Source of the DNA: Vigna angularis
Lineage: Eukaryota > Streptophyta > Magnoliopsida > Fabales > Fabaceae
Reading direction: 5' to 3'
Assembly: GCF_016808095.1 (NCBI RefSeq)
Contig: NC_068974.1
Location: forward strand, 21,560,825 to 21,624,824
Length of the DNA: 64,000 bases
Part shown: positions 34,916-46,200 of the stretch, in pieces
Layout of the letters: each line of letters starts with the position of its first letter
Numbering within the stretch: the first letter of the stretch is position 1
The notes under the pieces: model-generated
Database searches by the model: none
Seen by the model: only the letters and a program-made list of their open reading frames with translations
What the model was told of the DNA's origin: nothing
Position numbers and translations under genes: made by a program

Positions 34916-37338
34916 GATTCTAAGACATATCTAATACTCTCAATTCTCTTCTAAGATCATAAAACCTATCCTTGGGTAATGCCTTGGTAAAAATATCTGC
35001 TAATTGATGTAGTGTACCAATATATTTTATTTGGAAATCACCCTTTTGAATGTGATCTCTCAAGAAATGATGCTTAATCTCTATATGTTTGGTTATGGAG
35101 TGCATTATACGGTTCTTAGTCAGGTTTATGGCACTAATGTTCTCACATTTTAAATGAATGTGATCAAGGAAGATATCAAAGTCTTCTAATTGTTGTTTCA
35201 TCCATAAAATTTGGGCACAACAATTTCCAGTAGCAATGTATTCTACTTTAGTGGTAGACAAGGCTATACACGCTTGTTTCTTTGAGTGCCAAGACACCAA
35301 AGAACAACCCAGAAAATGACATGTTCCACTAGTACTTTTCCTATCAATTTTACAACCCCCATAATCAGCATCAGAATATCCTATTAAACTAGGTGTTGCA
35401 TCAGAAGGACATCATAAACCAAAAGAAGTAGTCCCTTTAAGTTATTTCAAAATTCTCTTAACAGTAGTTAAATGGGATTCCTTAGGATTGGCTTGGTACC
35501 TAGCACAAACACATACACTCTACATAATATCTGGTCTAGTAGCTGTAAGGTATAACAATGATCATATCATGCCTCTAAACATTGTTTGATTTATTTCTTC
35601 CCCGGATTCATCTTTATCAAGGTAGCACGAGGTTGCCATAGGTGTGTTGCTTCTTTAGAAGTGTCCATCCCAAATTTTCTAAGAACTTCCCTACAATATT
35701 TGGTTTGGGAGATAAAATTTCCCCCTTCCATTTGTTTTATAAGTAGTCATAAGAAAAAATTTAATTCACTCATCATAGACATTTCAAACTCACCTTGCAT
35801 TATGTTAGAAAATCCTTCACATAAGAAATCATCAGTTGACCCAAAGATGATATCATCTACATACACTTGAACAAGAAAAATATGACTTCCAACTTTCTTA
35901 ATAAACAAGGTTGAATCAACCTTTCCTCTAAAAAAGTCATTTTCAATCAAGAAGGTACTAAGTCTTTCATACCAAGACCTAGGTGCCTGTTTAAGGCCAT
36001 ACAATGCCTTTTTCAATTATAAACATGATCAGGAAATTTAAAATCATCAAACCCAGGAGGTTGACTAACATATACTTCTTCCTTTATAAAACCATTTAGA
36101 AATGCATTCTTCACATCCATTTGATACAATTTAAACTTCATTAAAGATGCATAAGCAAGTAATAATCTAATTGCTTCTAACCTTACTACTGGTGCATATG
36201 TTTCATCATAGTCTATACCTTCCTCTTGACAGTATCCTTTAGCAACAAGTCTTGCTTTGTTCTTGGTGATGTTTCCATCTTCATCCAGTTTGTTTTTGAA
36301 CACCCACTTTGTGTCAATCACTTGATGATGATATTCTCTAGGAATGAGTTCCCAAACATCATTCCTTTCAAATTAGTTTAGCTCTTCTTGCATAACAATG
36401 CACCACTTATCATCTTGAAGAGCTTCATTTATGTTTTTGGGTTCTATTTGAGACATAAAAGCAATTGTTAGACAAAAATTATTTAGACTATGTCTAGTAG
36501 TTACCCCTTTTGAGATGTCTCCGATGATGTTGTCCAAAGAGAGGCCTCGTGGTTGTTGAAAGATTCTTTGTTGAACTTCTTAATGTACAATTGGGGTCTC
36601 CATAGGATTATTCTAATTTAAGTACATCTCTTTAAGAGCTTCCCTTAAAAAGTCCTCATCACTTGTAATGGGCTTGTTTGATTTAAGAGGGTTCACCTCA
36701 AGGTCCACAATTTCATCAAAAACAACATGCATGGACTCTTCAATGATTAAAGTCCTTCTATTGAATACTCTATATGCTTTACTAGTTAGTGAATAACCTA
36801 AGAAAATTGCTTAATCAGATTTAGCATCAATTTTTCCTATGTTATCTTTAGCATTATTCAGAACAAAGCATTTACAACCAAAAATTTTCAAATGTGATAC
36901 ATTTGGTTTTCTTCCTTTAAACAGTTCATAAGGAGTTAGCTTTAAAATAGGCCTAATGAGCATCCTTTTCAACACATAACAAGCAGTACTAATTGCATCA
37001 ACCCCAAAAATATTTTGGCACATTAAACTCATTCAATAAAGTTCTAGCTAACTCCTCTAAGGATATATTTTTCCTTTCAACAATCCCATTTTGTTGGGGA
37101 GTTCTAGGAGCAGAAAAATTATGAGTTATGCTATGCTAATCACAAAACTTTTCAAAAGACTCATTTTGAAATTCTCCACCATGACCACTTCTTAAGATTT
37201 TGATTTTCAAATCCTTTTCATTTTGTATTCGTTTAGCAAAGGTTTTGAATGCTTTAAAAGCATCACTTTTCAAAGTCAAAAAGAATGTCCAAGTAAATCT
37301 AGAGTAATCATCTACAATCACAAGTGCATAATAGTTTA

Positions 37339-38889
37339 TGTTAAAATAGAATGACTCAATTTCTCACGCCAAAAGGGGGGGTGAATTGGTGAAGTGTAAA
37401 AACAAAAGCTTTTAAAATCTTTTTCACAAAATGTGATGCCTTTACACTTTTCTTAAATCACAAGGTAAATGATTAGCAATGTAGCGTAAACTTAATCGAA
37501 TATGAAAAGAACTTATTTGAATGAATAAAAGAGAGTAGGGATCAAAAAATTCAAACGCTGTGTTTTTATACTGGTTCGACCAAGCCTACATCCAGTGTCT
37601 TTCCAACCATAGGAAGCAAATGCACTATAAAGATCAAGGTTTTTACAACAAGGTTTTTATAGAGACCTCACGTCAAAAATATAAAACACCTTTCTAACCC
37701 TCTAATCTAATATAGGTAGTAAATAACAAGATTAACAGCAAGAACACTCTCTTCTATTGTCTAACCCTTTGGGGCACCCTCAAAGTCAAGAATACCACCG
37801 TTCTTCTTCCTGTAATCACAACAGGGAAACCAAGCTAATCTTCAAAAGATTGCAAATCCTTATCACGCAGTAAACACCCAAATGTGTAGATTGATCTGAA
37901 GTTTGAAACACATCAAACCCTGCTCCTCAACAAATCACAGAATCCTTGATCACCATGGTCAGTCTTGATTCTTGGATCTTTTCCCTTCTCTATAAGATCA
38001 CACAACTTTCTGTAAAAATATGAAAGTGTTAGAATTACAAAAAGTTCTTACAGAATTCAAATCAACGTCAATTTATAGTTAAACACATATCAGACGCATT
38101 TTAATCGAATTTGCTACTAATGTAATCAAATACACTATTCAGTTATAATAGTTTAGCAGCAATCACAACAATTAATTTAATGTACAATTAGTGCAATCGA
38201 CTATCATTTAATGCTTGGTCAACACAATTAAAAATATGACTATTATGTTAGTTGTGACAAGCTTTTAACAGTTTTTCAAAACATCAACCAACTTAGTCGA
38301 ATACAAATCACATGCAATCGATTAAGCAACAATACTTAGCACAGTTTTGAAAACTTTTCTTCTTGAAAAATCTCACAACACACTTGAAAAGATTCTATGC
38401 AAACACACGAGTTTTAATCGATTCACCCCATAATATAATCGACTTAAAACTGTTGTTTTTCCACATATTTAAAGTTCAACTAAAGTGCATGTGGTTTTCC
38501 TTTTCCAAAAACATATGTCATGCATACACATATAAAATCACATATTTAACATAGTGATATGCAATGAACAACACAATCATGTTCTCATATATGCTCATAC
38601 AGATTTTACACATATAAAATCTGTTTAGGGTTTAGGGTTTAGGGGTCATGCATACACATATAAAATCACATATTTAACATAGTGATATGCAATGAACAAC
38701 ACAATCATGTTCTCATATATGCTCATACAGATTTTACACAGTAAAGAACAACATATAACATGTAAACACAAAACATGTAACACAAAATATACATGTGTTA
38801 TTAATTATGTGTTGTCATCATCAAAAACACAAATATTTCTGAGATTGGGTTAAGCAAAACCTGTGCTCCCCCTATCAACAATCTCAACA
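37339..38889 (-). mobile_element. Solo LTR (1551 bp) inserted in copia B integrase
   Basis: The integrase reading FGGN and YYALVIVDDYS is interrupted between 37338 and 38890. The insert runs TGTTGAGATTG to TTTTAACA on the minus strand, with TG/CA ends, and is flanked by GTTTA (37334-37338) and GTTTC (38890-38894), a 5-bp duplication with one change. It has no coding content, and both LTR-type ends are present once, so it is the product of LTR-LTR recombination. It carries a GGTTCGACC...CATCCAGTG block resembling copia B LTRs and an internal duplication. Confidence 0.82.
38517..38740. repeat. 96-bp direct duplication separated by a telomere-repeat spacer
   Basis: 38517-38612 and 38645-38740 are identical as far as I can see. 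The 32-bp spacer (38613-38644) ends with three tandem TTTAGGG units (38624-38644), the plant telomere repeat. Confidence 0.9.
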
Positions 38890-39767
38890 GTTTCCACCAA
38901 AACTTTTAATTCTTGAGGGACCAAGAAAGTCCATATGCAAAAGTTCTAAAGGTTTTGATGTAGAAATCATGCTTTTAGATGAAAAAGAGGATTTGGTTTG
39001 TTTTCCTTTTTGACAAGCAGCACATAGTTTGTCTTTCTCAAATTTCAATTTTGGAAAACCAATCACAAGATCTTTAGAAATTAGTTTATTCAAATGTTGC
39101 ATATGAATGTGTGCAACCCTTTTATGCAATACCCAGGGATTTTCCTCTTTTGCAACTAAACATGTTATGCTATGACTAGATGCACTTTCAATGTCAATCA
39201 AATAAATATTATTATGTCTAACACTTTGTAAAGCAATATCAGAAGAATTTTAAAATATACAATACATTTATCACTTTCAAAGGTTACCTTGAAACCCTTA
39301 TCACATAGTTGACTTATGCTTAGGAGATTGTGTTTGAGACCTTCAACATACAACACGTCTTTTATGGTCAAAGTGTTTCCTCCTCCAATGTTTCCGGTTC
39401 CAATTATTCTTCCTTTGTTGTTATCCCCATATGTAACAAATCCTTGCTTCTTCTTCTCAAAAGCTATGAACCTCTTCTTGTCACTGGTCATGTGTCTTGA
39501 ACAACCACTATCAAGGTACCACAATAACTTCTTTGACTTAGAAGGTTCCTACAAAACAAGTTGAGCAAGAGTTTTAGGTCCCCAATCTCACTATGGGTCC
39601 TTAGGGGTTAGTACAAACAAACAATCATCATTTTATAATTTTAACCCATGCATACTTTCCATTTGGCACTCCAACATGTTTAATGTTGCATTTGTTAGAT
39701 GTATGACCATGTTTCATGCAATAAAAGCAACAAACACTACACATTTTATTTTTCACAAAGGCGCCTT

Positions 39768-39960
39768 CACTAGTACAAAAATATCGTATAAATTCGTTTT
39801 TTTTTTTGCCTTTTCCATCAAATTCGAAGTCGACGTCATATTGGGAGACGTTAAATTGACGTCGAATTTAAAAAATTTGACATTAATCAAATTGACATCA
39901 AATTTTGTTAATATTCGATGTTAAGCAATTTTTTTGTTTTTTTTAATTAATTGTAATCTT
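39768..39960. mobile_element. CACTA-like terminal fragment in copia B gag region
   Basis: CACTAGTACAAAAATATCG is a CACTA-type terminus. It is followed by several GACGTC-A/G-AATTT motifs in both orientations (39830-39925), typical of subterminal repeats. I could not find the opposite end before the LTR at 40348, so the element is probably truncated. It replaces most of the copia B gag gene. Confidence 0.45.
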
Positions 39961-40333
39961 TTTCTACAACTTTACGAGACCTGAAAAGAAGAAAAAAAAC
40001 CAAATTTCAGTTTTTGGTATTTTATAAAGCATGAACTATGAACGTGTAGTATAGTATCAACAACAGACAACAATAACAAACAACAAAAAAGTTCAATTAA
40101 ACAACAACAACAATAAACAAGTTCAACCAAATAACAACAACAAACAAGTTCAACAAATAAGTTCTTCAAAACGAAAACGAAAACGAAAACTAGCCTTCAA
40201 AAGGTGGGTTCGTTGGAATAAAGTGTTTCCACCAGTGAGAGAGAAAGCAGAATGCGCCTAAGAAGCACCCTCATCATATACTTGGTTATGATGATCGGTC
40301 ATTTTCAAAAAGTTTGAAGAATTATCAAAGCAA

Positions 40334-40345
40334 GCTCTAATACCA
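40334..40345 (-). other. Primer binding site of copia B, tRNA-Met type
   Basis: On the minus strand TGGTATTAGAGC follows the LTR end by two bases. It is one change from the usual tRNA-Met site. Confidence 0.75.
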
Positions 40346-40347
40346 AT

Positions 40348-41305
40348 TGTTAGGTATCGGTGTCTCGCGTAGCGGAAAGAGTTTTAGAGCGAAAAAATGT
40401 GTTACGATCAATAGCCAAGATAAAAATGGTTCTTTTAAAAATCGTGTTTTTCTCTTAGAACTTTTATCGAACAGTTGGTAAATAACAAGAGCAGAGTAAG
40501 AGAAGATCACACAAAATATTTTATCCTGGTTCGAATTAAAAGATTATACGTCCAGTCGTTAATCACTATAAACAATGATTAACTTTTCACTAAAATATTG
40601 TTCACAGATTACAATAGGATGGAATATAAAGTAAGAACAAAAAAGACCTTCCTTCGACAAACAAATGGAAGAACTTGCTCAATCAACTTGAAGAGAACCG
40701 CTTCGACCTTAGACCCACTAAGCGCAAGCTTCTCCTATTCACAAGACTTTATATGAGCACCACTAACACTTGAAAACTTCCTTAGAGCGTCTCTGTATTT
40801 TCAAGTGGCTTAGATAAACCTCTAAGAGGTTTGGCAAAGAGTATATATAGTTCAAAGGTTTGAAACTTAAAAGACAGCTCCCAACTACTAGTGATAATCG
40901 ATTATCAAAAGTGATAATCGATTATTCGTGTCCGTTATGGGGTTTTCAAAATGTGATAATCGATTATCTTGAGGAATAATCGATTATCTGCGCGACTTGG
41001 GCAGCACTGACTTAGACTAAAATAATCAATTATTTCGACCAATAATCGATTATTTGGGCGAGCAATGATTTTTTTCAAATAAGCTCTTGATAATCGATTA
41101 TTACACCAAATAACCGATTATCTGCGCAAACTTTCTAATGGCAGGAAAACTTCTAAGTGTTTACATCAACAAAGTTATTCCTATTACAATTAATTCTACA
41201 AAAATGCTTTTAAATGAATTATAACTAAAGTTTTCAAGTTCTTCATCTTGTATCATCATCAAAATCATTATATCTTCAAGACACCAATGCTCCTCATTGG
41301 TAACA
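40348..41305 (-). repeat. 5' LTR of copia B
   Basis: 958 bp copy, upstream in the sense of the element. The GATAATCGATTATC cluster recurs at 40891-41122, with several point changes from the other LTR. Confidence 0.9.
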
Positions 41306-41311
41306 AGTTGA

Positions 41312-42664
41312 ATCCATCATGAATACATATCATATCATACTTTTTCTATCACAAAGATCACATGCATAATCATTATATGTGAAACCAAACAAATATGACT
41401 TTTCATCGCTTTGATAAAATATGCTATGGTCTTTTCAAGTAACAATTTTTTTTTGCTACAAGAAGATGTATTTCTTCTGAACATTCCATGTATTTGTTGA
41501 TAGCACTTACAACATTCATTATGTCTGGTCTGGTTGTTGTCAAGTACATTAGACTTTCAACCACTTGCTTGTAAATAGTCTTATCAACCTTCTTACCTTG
41601 AGATTCTTTAACCAACTTCAAACATGTCTCCATAGGTATGTTGACTGGATTGCAATCCATCATTTTGAATCTGTTTAGAGTTTCATGCACATATCTTTTT
41701 TGAGAAATAAAAATTCCCACAACTGATTGTTTTACTTCAATGCCCAAAAAATAATGCAATTTTCAAGATCTATCATATCAAATTCAAGCATCATAAACTT
41801 CTTAAAATTCCCAAACATTACATCACCATCAACATATAAACACACAATTAACATTCTCCTATTTCCCATCACTTGCACACTAGAGCAATCACCAAAGCTT
41901 ACACTAGAGTGAAAATTCTCATTTAAATAAGAAAAAGAAGACTTATTACCCATCATGTGGTTACTGTAGCCTATATCCACATACCAAATACTTGTCTCAA
42001 TATTCTTTGCTTTTTGAACTGCTATCAACAAAGTCTCTTCTTCTTTTATCTCCACAAGATTAGACCTTTCCCATTTTCATTGTTGTCACAAGGCAACTTG
42101 GTATAACATTCAGAAGCATAATGCCAAAAGTTATGACAAAGCATTCTACTTTGAACTTGTCATGTTCCTTTCCTCTGCCATTGTCTTGAAACTGGTCATT
42201 ATTGCCTTTGTGATTCTTGCTGAAATTTTTGTTTCCTCCCCATCCTCTACCTGTACCTCTACCTCTTCCTCTAAAGCTATTGGAATGAGTATTTGTAAAA
42301 GCCTTCAAAGCTTGACCTGAGTGTCTGGTTGTTTGAGCTTCTACTCATGCACTAGTAATGAACTTTGTAGTTCGTCAAGTGAGAGCTCATAAATGTCTTT
42401 GGACTCTTTGATAACACATACAAAAAATTTATAATTTGGTGACAAAGATCGAAGTATCTTTTCAACAACAATGACTTCTTTCATTTTGTCTCCATTGATG
42501 TGCATCTTGTTCACAATTATCATCACACGAGAGAAGTAATATGAGATTGATCTACCAAATTTCATTTGAGTTGTTTCAAATTTTGCATGTAGAGCTTGGA
42601 GTTGTTGCCTTTTTGCTTTAGCAAACCCTTGATATTTCTTATAATGCGGATACGTATTTTTCAA
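41312..42664 (-). pseudogene. copia C gag, protease remnant fused to late RT and RNase H
   Basis: Gag at 42664-42341 has KYQGFAKAKRQQLQALHAKFE and KILRSLSPNYKF, the UBN2-type Gag; then a Gly/Arg-rich RGRGRGTGRG stretch. Protease (about 41985) reads WYVDIGYSNHM. After SVQVMGNRRM the text becomes LIVCLYVDGDVMFGN, which is the reverse transcriptase active-site block, so integrase and most of RT are deleted. The polymerase end reads FLGIEVKQ, GIFISQKRY, TRPDIM, followed by a decayed RNase H start at 41500-41312. YVDD is YVDG. Non-functional. Confidence 0.82.
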
Positions 42665-44772
42665 AAACCTTAACTTTTACACATGCATAATTTATTTAAA
42701 ATATAGTAGTTCCAAAAGCATTGTCCAATTACATTATTCCAAAAGTAATTAAAATCACTAAGGAAAAATAAAACAATTAAAATTAAATTGTTTCAAAAGT
42801 ATATACCAAAAGAACTTTTTAAAAAACCCAAATCTGTCCCCCGTCATCTCACGAATCTATCATGCCTTTGGAACATCTGTAATATCATCTGCTCACGTAT
42901 AACTCATTATACGATCATCGCTGATAATTTCATTCACAAACACACAACACAAACGTGTATGAGGTAAGCTACCGATAAAAAAACATAAAAATAGGATATA
43001 AACACACTAATTATATCAACCATAAACAACCATCCCACGCATAGTAGTAATAACAATAGGATACCCAATCGTCTAACATAAACAATTCAAACATAATTAA
43101 TTACTCGATCATCGACCCTTGATCTTTAACCATTGATGTCATCTCTAACATCTCACACTTAAACCCTTGGTCTATGTATCCATTAGTACATATCTTAATT
43201 ACTTACTATAACCATCATAGTAACATCGCTATCAACATAACATCACTTGGAACATCTCAAGTACCATGATCATCATCATAGATACACCACTATCATGATT
43301 ATTCAAGTCATGAACAACACTATGAGAATCACTTTACCATAAACACCATAGTGGAAAGAGTTTGTCTCGCTCTTGTACCCTACCTCATCGACTGTAGTTG
43401 CTCCTATACCTCATTTGTAGCCTCCCCTATAGATATGCTCGAGTAGTCCCGTAATCTAGCAAAGGATCATGTAATCATGCCATACAAGGACAAGGAAGAC
43501 ACCATCACCCCCACACAAGAAAGGCTCAATACCCGAACAACCCTTTTAATGCACACAAGGCAAAAGGAAACACCTATCTACAAATAACATCAGGATTTAC
43601 TAGGTACAACTAGTAGACTTCTCCTTCACTCGCGTGCTCATCAATCACATACTCAGGTACATTATAACACTCACTCATACTCTATTCTCAACCACAAGTC
43701 AAAACTGATCCTAACACAACTATTAATCTCATTATCTTATTATCATCACATTCCACAATTCCTCCAGCTTGGTCCATGTCCATTCTTCATCAAAACACAC
43801 TATTTCTAGTAAAAATATTCTAGGAAAAGTGATAATCGATCATTCCCGAAATATACACATATACACAAAATACACTGTGATAATCGATTATCACTTAAGA
43901 TAATCGATTATCACTTAAATAATCGATTATCTTAGTGGTTCCACACAACAAATCACCAGAATTCATCACGCATGAAGGGATAATCGATTATCATCCCAAA
44001 TAATCGATTATTCCTGAAATGCAACTCACAACCAATGTGCAAATAATCGATTATAACTAATGATAATCGATTATTACTGAATCGAAACACATCCTGAACA
44101 TAATTCAAGTCTGCAAACATACATTCAACAACCCTAATCACAAGGGAAACTCCCCCAAAACCTTATGTGTGCATTCAAGCCTCACATATCCTTATGAACA
44201 TATCCTAATACATACATTACATCACTTGAATCATCCAAATGCAATCATTGACATGTTAAACCCCAATAAAACCTAAATATACTACATATGATTATCACCA
44301 CACCCTTACAACATATATTTGCATGGAAACCCCCAAGCATCATAACTTTGTTCTCCCTCAACATCAAATCCTTTGTTGGGATAACCCAACAAAACATACA
44401 CAATACATTCATAGGAAAAAAACCATCACAAATATTACCAAAAACCTATTCTCATGCAGACACAAATCCTTGCCTAACAATAACAAGAAATAAACATAAT
44501 CATAATCATATAAACATATATCAAACAAGGATTTTCATGAAAATAAATCAAGAATGCATAGCATACAACAAACAATGGTAAGTTTCCCCATACCTTGGCC
44601 AATACTAGGGCTTTATCTACAACCTTAAAACACCACCAATCTTTCCTTCGCTCTAAGAGTTTTGTTGCTCTTTCTCTTCTCTCCAACACTTCTCTCTCTC
44701 TCTCATTTGCTTCTCTCTTTGATTTAGAGTTTCTATGGTTTCCAAACACAAAAGCAACCCCTTTCTATATCT
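42665..44772 (-). mobile_element. Probable gypsy (Tekay-like) LTR, 3' portion
   Basis: No coding region. On the minus strand the DNA read from 59335 down begins TGTAAGACC, has a likely TATA box near 45727 and runs to about 42650, with two transposons inserted. Removing them leaves about 2.7 kb, the size of a chromovirus LTR. A cluster of AATAATCGATTATT palindromes lies at 43829-44074. No partner LTR or target duplication was found, so boundaries and family are tentative. The remaining parts are 45727-46017 and 59093-59335. Confidence 0.4.
43829..44074. repeat. Cluster of ATAATCGATTAT palindromes
   Basis: At least eight copies or near copies of GATAATCGATTATC in 246 bp. The same word clusters at 33263-33490 and 40891-41122 (LTRs of copia B) and 34681-34874. 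Confidence 0.85.
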
Positions 44773-44781
44773 TAATATTTA

Positions 44782-45717
44782 GGTTTAATAGGTTCGGAGG
44801 TCCCTATATTTGCGGGTTCGTTTCAATTGGGTCCTCCAATTTTGGAAGTGATCAATTGGGTCCCTAATTTGGTCAATTTAATTCAATGATAGCATTTTCG
44901 TTAAATGCAGTTAACGATGTTAACTTTTTTAATAGGTGACAAGCTGAGGCATCCAGGTGGCACCGTTTGAGCTGTATATTTTTAACATTTTTAATTATTA
45001 AATATATTAATAAATGAAAATATAATTATATTAAAGACACAAGTTGAAACATTTTAACATCGTCTCTCTCTCTTTCTCTCTTACTCTCTTTCAACTCACC
45101 CTAGTGAGAGAAACAAAGAAACAAACATAGGCACAGTTGAAAATGGCTCTACACATCTTCTCTTACCAACCATGAAGAACTTCTTTCTTTGAAGAGAATG
45201 GCTCTCGGTGACGATGCACAACACCACTCTCCCTCCATCCTCGATGCGCTTCTTTGCGAAGAGGGTGACACCTTCGACGAAGATTTCGATGCGAACGACG
45301 CTGAGTGTGAGATCAACGACGATGACCCATCTGGGAGAAATTTGCAATCTTTTCCTTTGGCTTTGCTTCAAAATGATCTGTTCTGGGAAGATGAAGAGCT
45401 TGTGTCTTTAATTTCGAAAGAGGGAGAGACCCATTCATGTTCTCTTAGTGCCATTGCCGATTTTAAATTATATTTTCATTTATTAATATATTTAACAATT
45501 AAAAATGTTAAAAATACACCTATACAGTTCAAACGGTGCCACCTGGATGCCTCAGCTTGTCACCTGTTAAAAAAGTTAACGTCGTTAACTGCATTTAACG
45601 AAAATGCTATCATTGAATCAAATTGACCAAATTTGGGACCCAATTGATCACTTCCAAAATTGGAGGACCCAATTGAAACGAACCCGCAAATATAGGGACC
45701 TCCAAACCTATTAAACC
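44782..45717 (+). mobile_element. Pack-MULE carrying a cyclin D3 fragment, 936 bp
   Basis: Inverted repeats of about 245 bp (44782-45029 and 45464-45717) start GGTTTAATAGG and stay well over 90 percent matched by eye. A perfect 9-bp duplication TAATATTTA lies at 44773-44781 and 45718-45726. There is no transposase. The interior is a host gene fragment, which makes this a Pack-MULE. It sits at the putative TATA box of the surrounding LTR. Confidence 0.92.
45198..45466 (+). pseudogene. D-type cyclin (CYCD3-like) N-terminal fragment in Pack-MULE
   Basis: From ATG at 45198 the frame reads MALGDDAQHHSPSILDALLC, then an acidic stretch, then DLFWEDEELVSLISKE. This is the start of plant D3 cyclins: the LxCxE motif (LLCEE) binds retinoblastoma-related protein, and LFWEDEEL precedes the cyclin box. 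About 90 codons are captured, with a CTCTCT-rich leader upstream (45060-45100) that looks like the original 5' UTR. Coding likeness ends at the right inverted repeat, into which the frame runs on for about 50 codons to a stop at 45626. The cyclin box is absent, so no active cyclin could result. The frame has no stop, so a short protein is possible. Confidence 0.85.
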
Positions 45718-46045
45718 TAATATTTATAAAACAATCAAACTTTATCTCTAATATCTCCTCACCTATAATAATATATTTTAAAAACCAAATCTATCTAAAT
45801 CTCTATTCTTCTTCTATCACACGTCCACCATCTATCTTTTTATTTTATCTATTTTACACATTTTTACTTTCTACACCCCTTTTATTTAATTTCTACACCA
45901 ATTAAATAAAGATAAAAGATCATTTTGCCTCTAAGTCAAATACAAATAAAACAAAGATTTTCCTTAACTCTCTTTCTCCTTAGAATTGAACCTACACTCA
46001 TTCAATTCTAAATCACCCTTCACTACAGGAAAATCAATTAATACC

Positions 46046-46200
46046 GACGGTTAATTACCGAAGGCCTTTTGGCCTTCGGTAAATGTAATTTACCGAAGGC
46101 TTTTCCGAGGGCTTGTGTTACATCACTTTACCGAGGGGTTTTGGCCGTCTGTAATGGGCCTGAGTGATTATCGAAGGCAAACGACCGTCGGTAAGTGGGT
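46046..46200. repeat. Left subterminal repeats of the CACTA element
   Basis: Several copies, in both orientations, of TACCGAAGGC and variants, including one full palindrome ACCGAAGGCCTTTTGGCCTT. In En/Spm such repeats are bound by TNPA. Confidence 0.8.

Larger units (their letters stand above)
34920..39760 (-). pseudogene. copia B gag-pol, disrupted
   Basis: In coding order on the minus strand: a CCHC knuckle (CFYCMKHGHTSNKC, about 39690-39730); protease WYLDSGCSRHM (39524 down); pre-integrase and HHCC region with HIHMQHLNKL and CAACQKGKQ (39201-38890); a solo LTR; integrase core from VDDYSRFTW (37321) with stops near 37137 and later; reverse transcriptase [14 protein letters not shown] (about 36240), a frameshift near 36015, and an intact YVDD block near 35860; RNase H ending FTKALPKDRF near 34965. 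Most of gag before the knuckle is missing. Frame breaks in every domain make it non-functional. Confidence 0.88.
32720..41305 (-). mobile_element. SIRE-like copia retrotransposon (copia B)
   Basis: Two LTRs, 32720-33676 and 40348-41305 (957 and 958 bp), begin TGTTAGGTATCGG and end CATTGGTAACA on the plus strand. On the minus strand a primer site (40334-40345) follows the upstream LTR and a purine tract precedes the downstream one. Pol motifs such as WYLDSGCSRHMT and HHFLRD are of the SIRE/Maximus branch. The LTRs differ at several percent of positions, so it is older than the Athila element. Flanking pentamers (GATTA and AGTTG) do not match, so no target duplication is visible. It carries a solo LTR in integrase and a CACTA-like fragment in the gag region. 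Confidence 0.88.
32385..42664 (-). mobile_element. Old copia element (copia C), coding remnants only, split by a SIRE-like element
   Basis: Two minus-strand coding blocks (41312-42664 and 32390-32710) fit together as gag to RNase H of one copia element, with copia B (32720-41305) inserted in the RNase H region. I could not identify its LTRs. The gag block ends abruptly at 42664, where other repeat DNA starts. Heavily mutated. Confidence 0.75.

Noticed and set aside
32715..41310. Target site duplication for copia B
   Set aside because: The flanking pentamers GATTA and AGTTG do not match.
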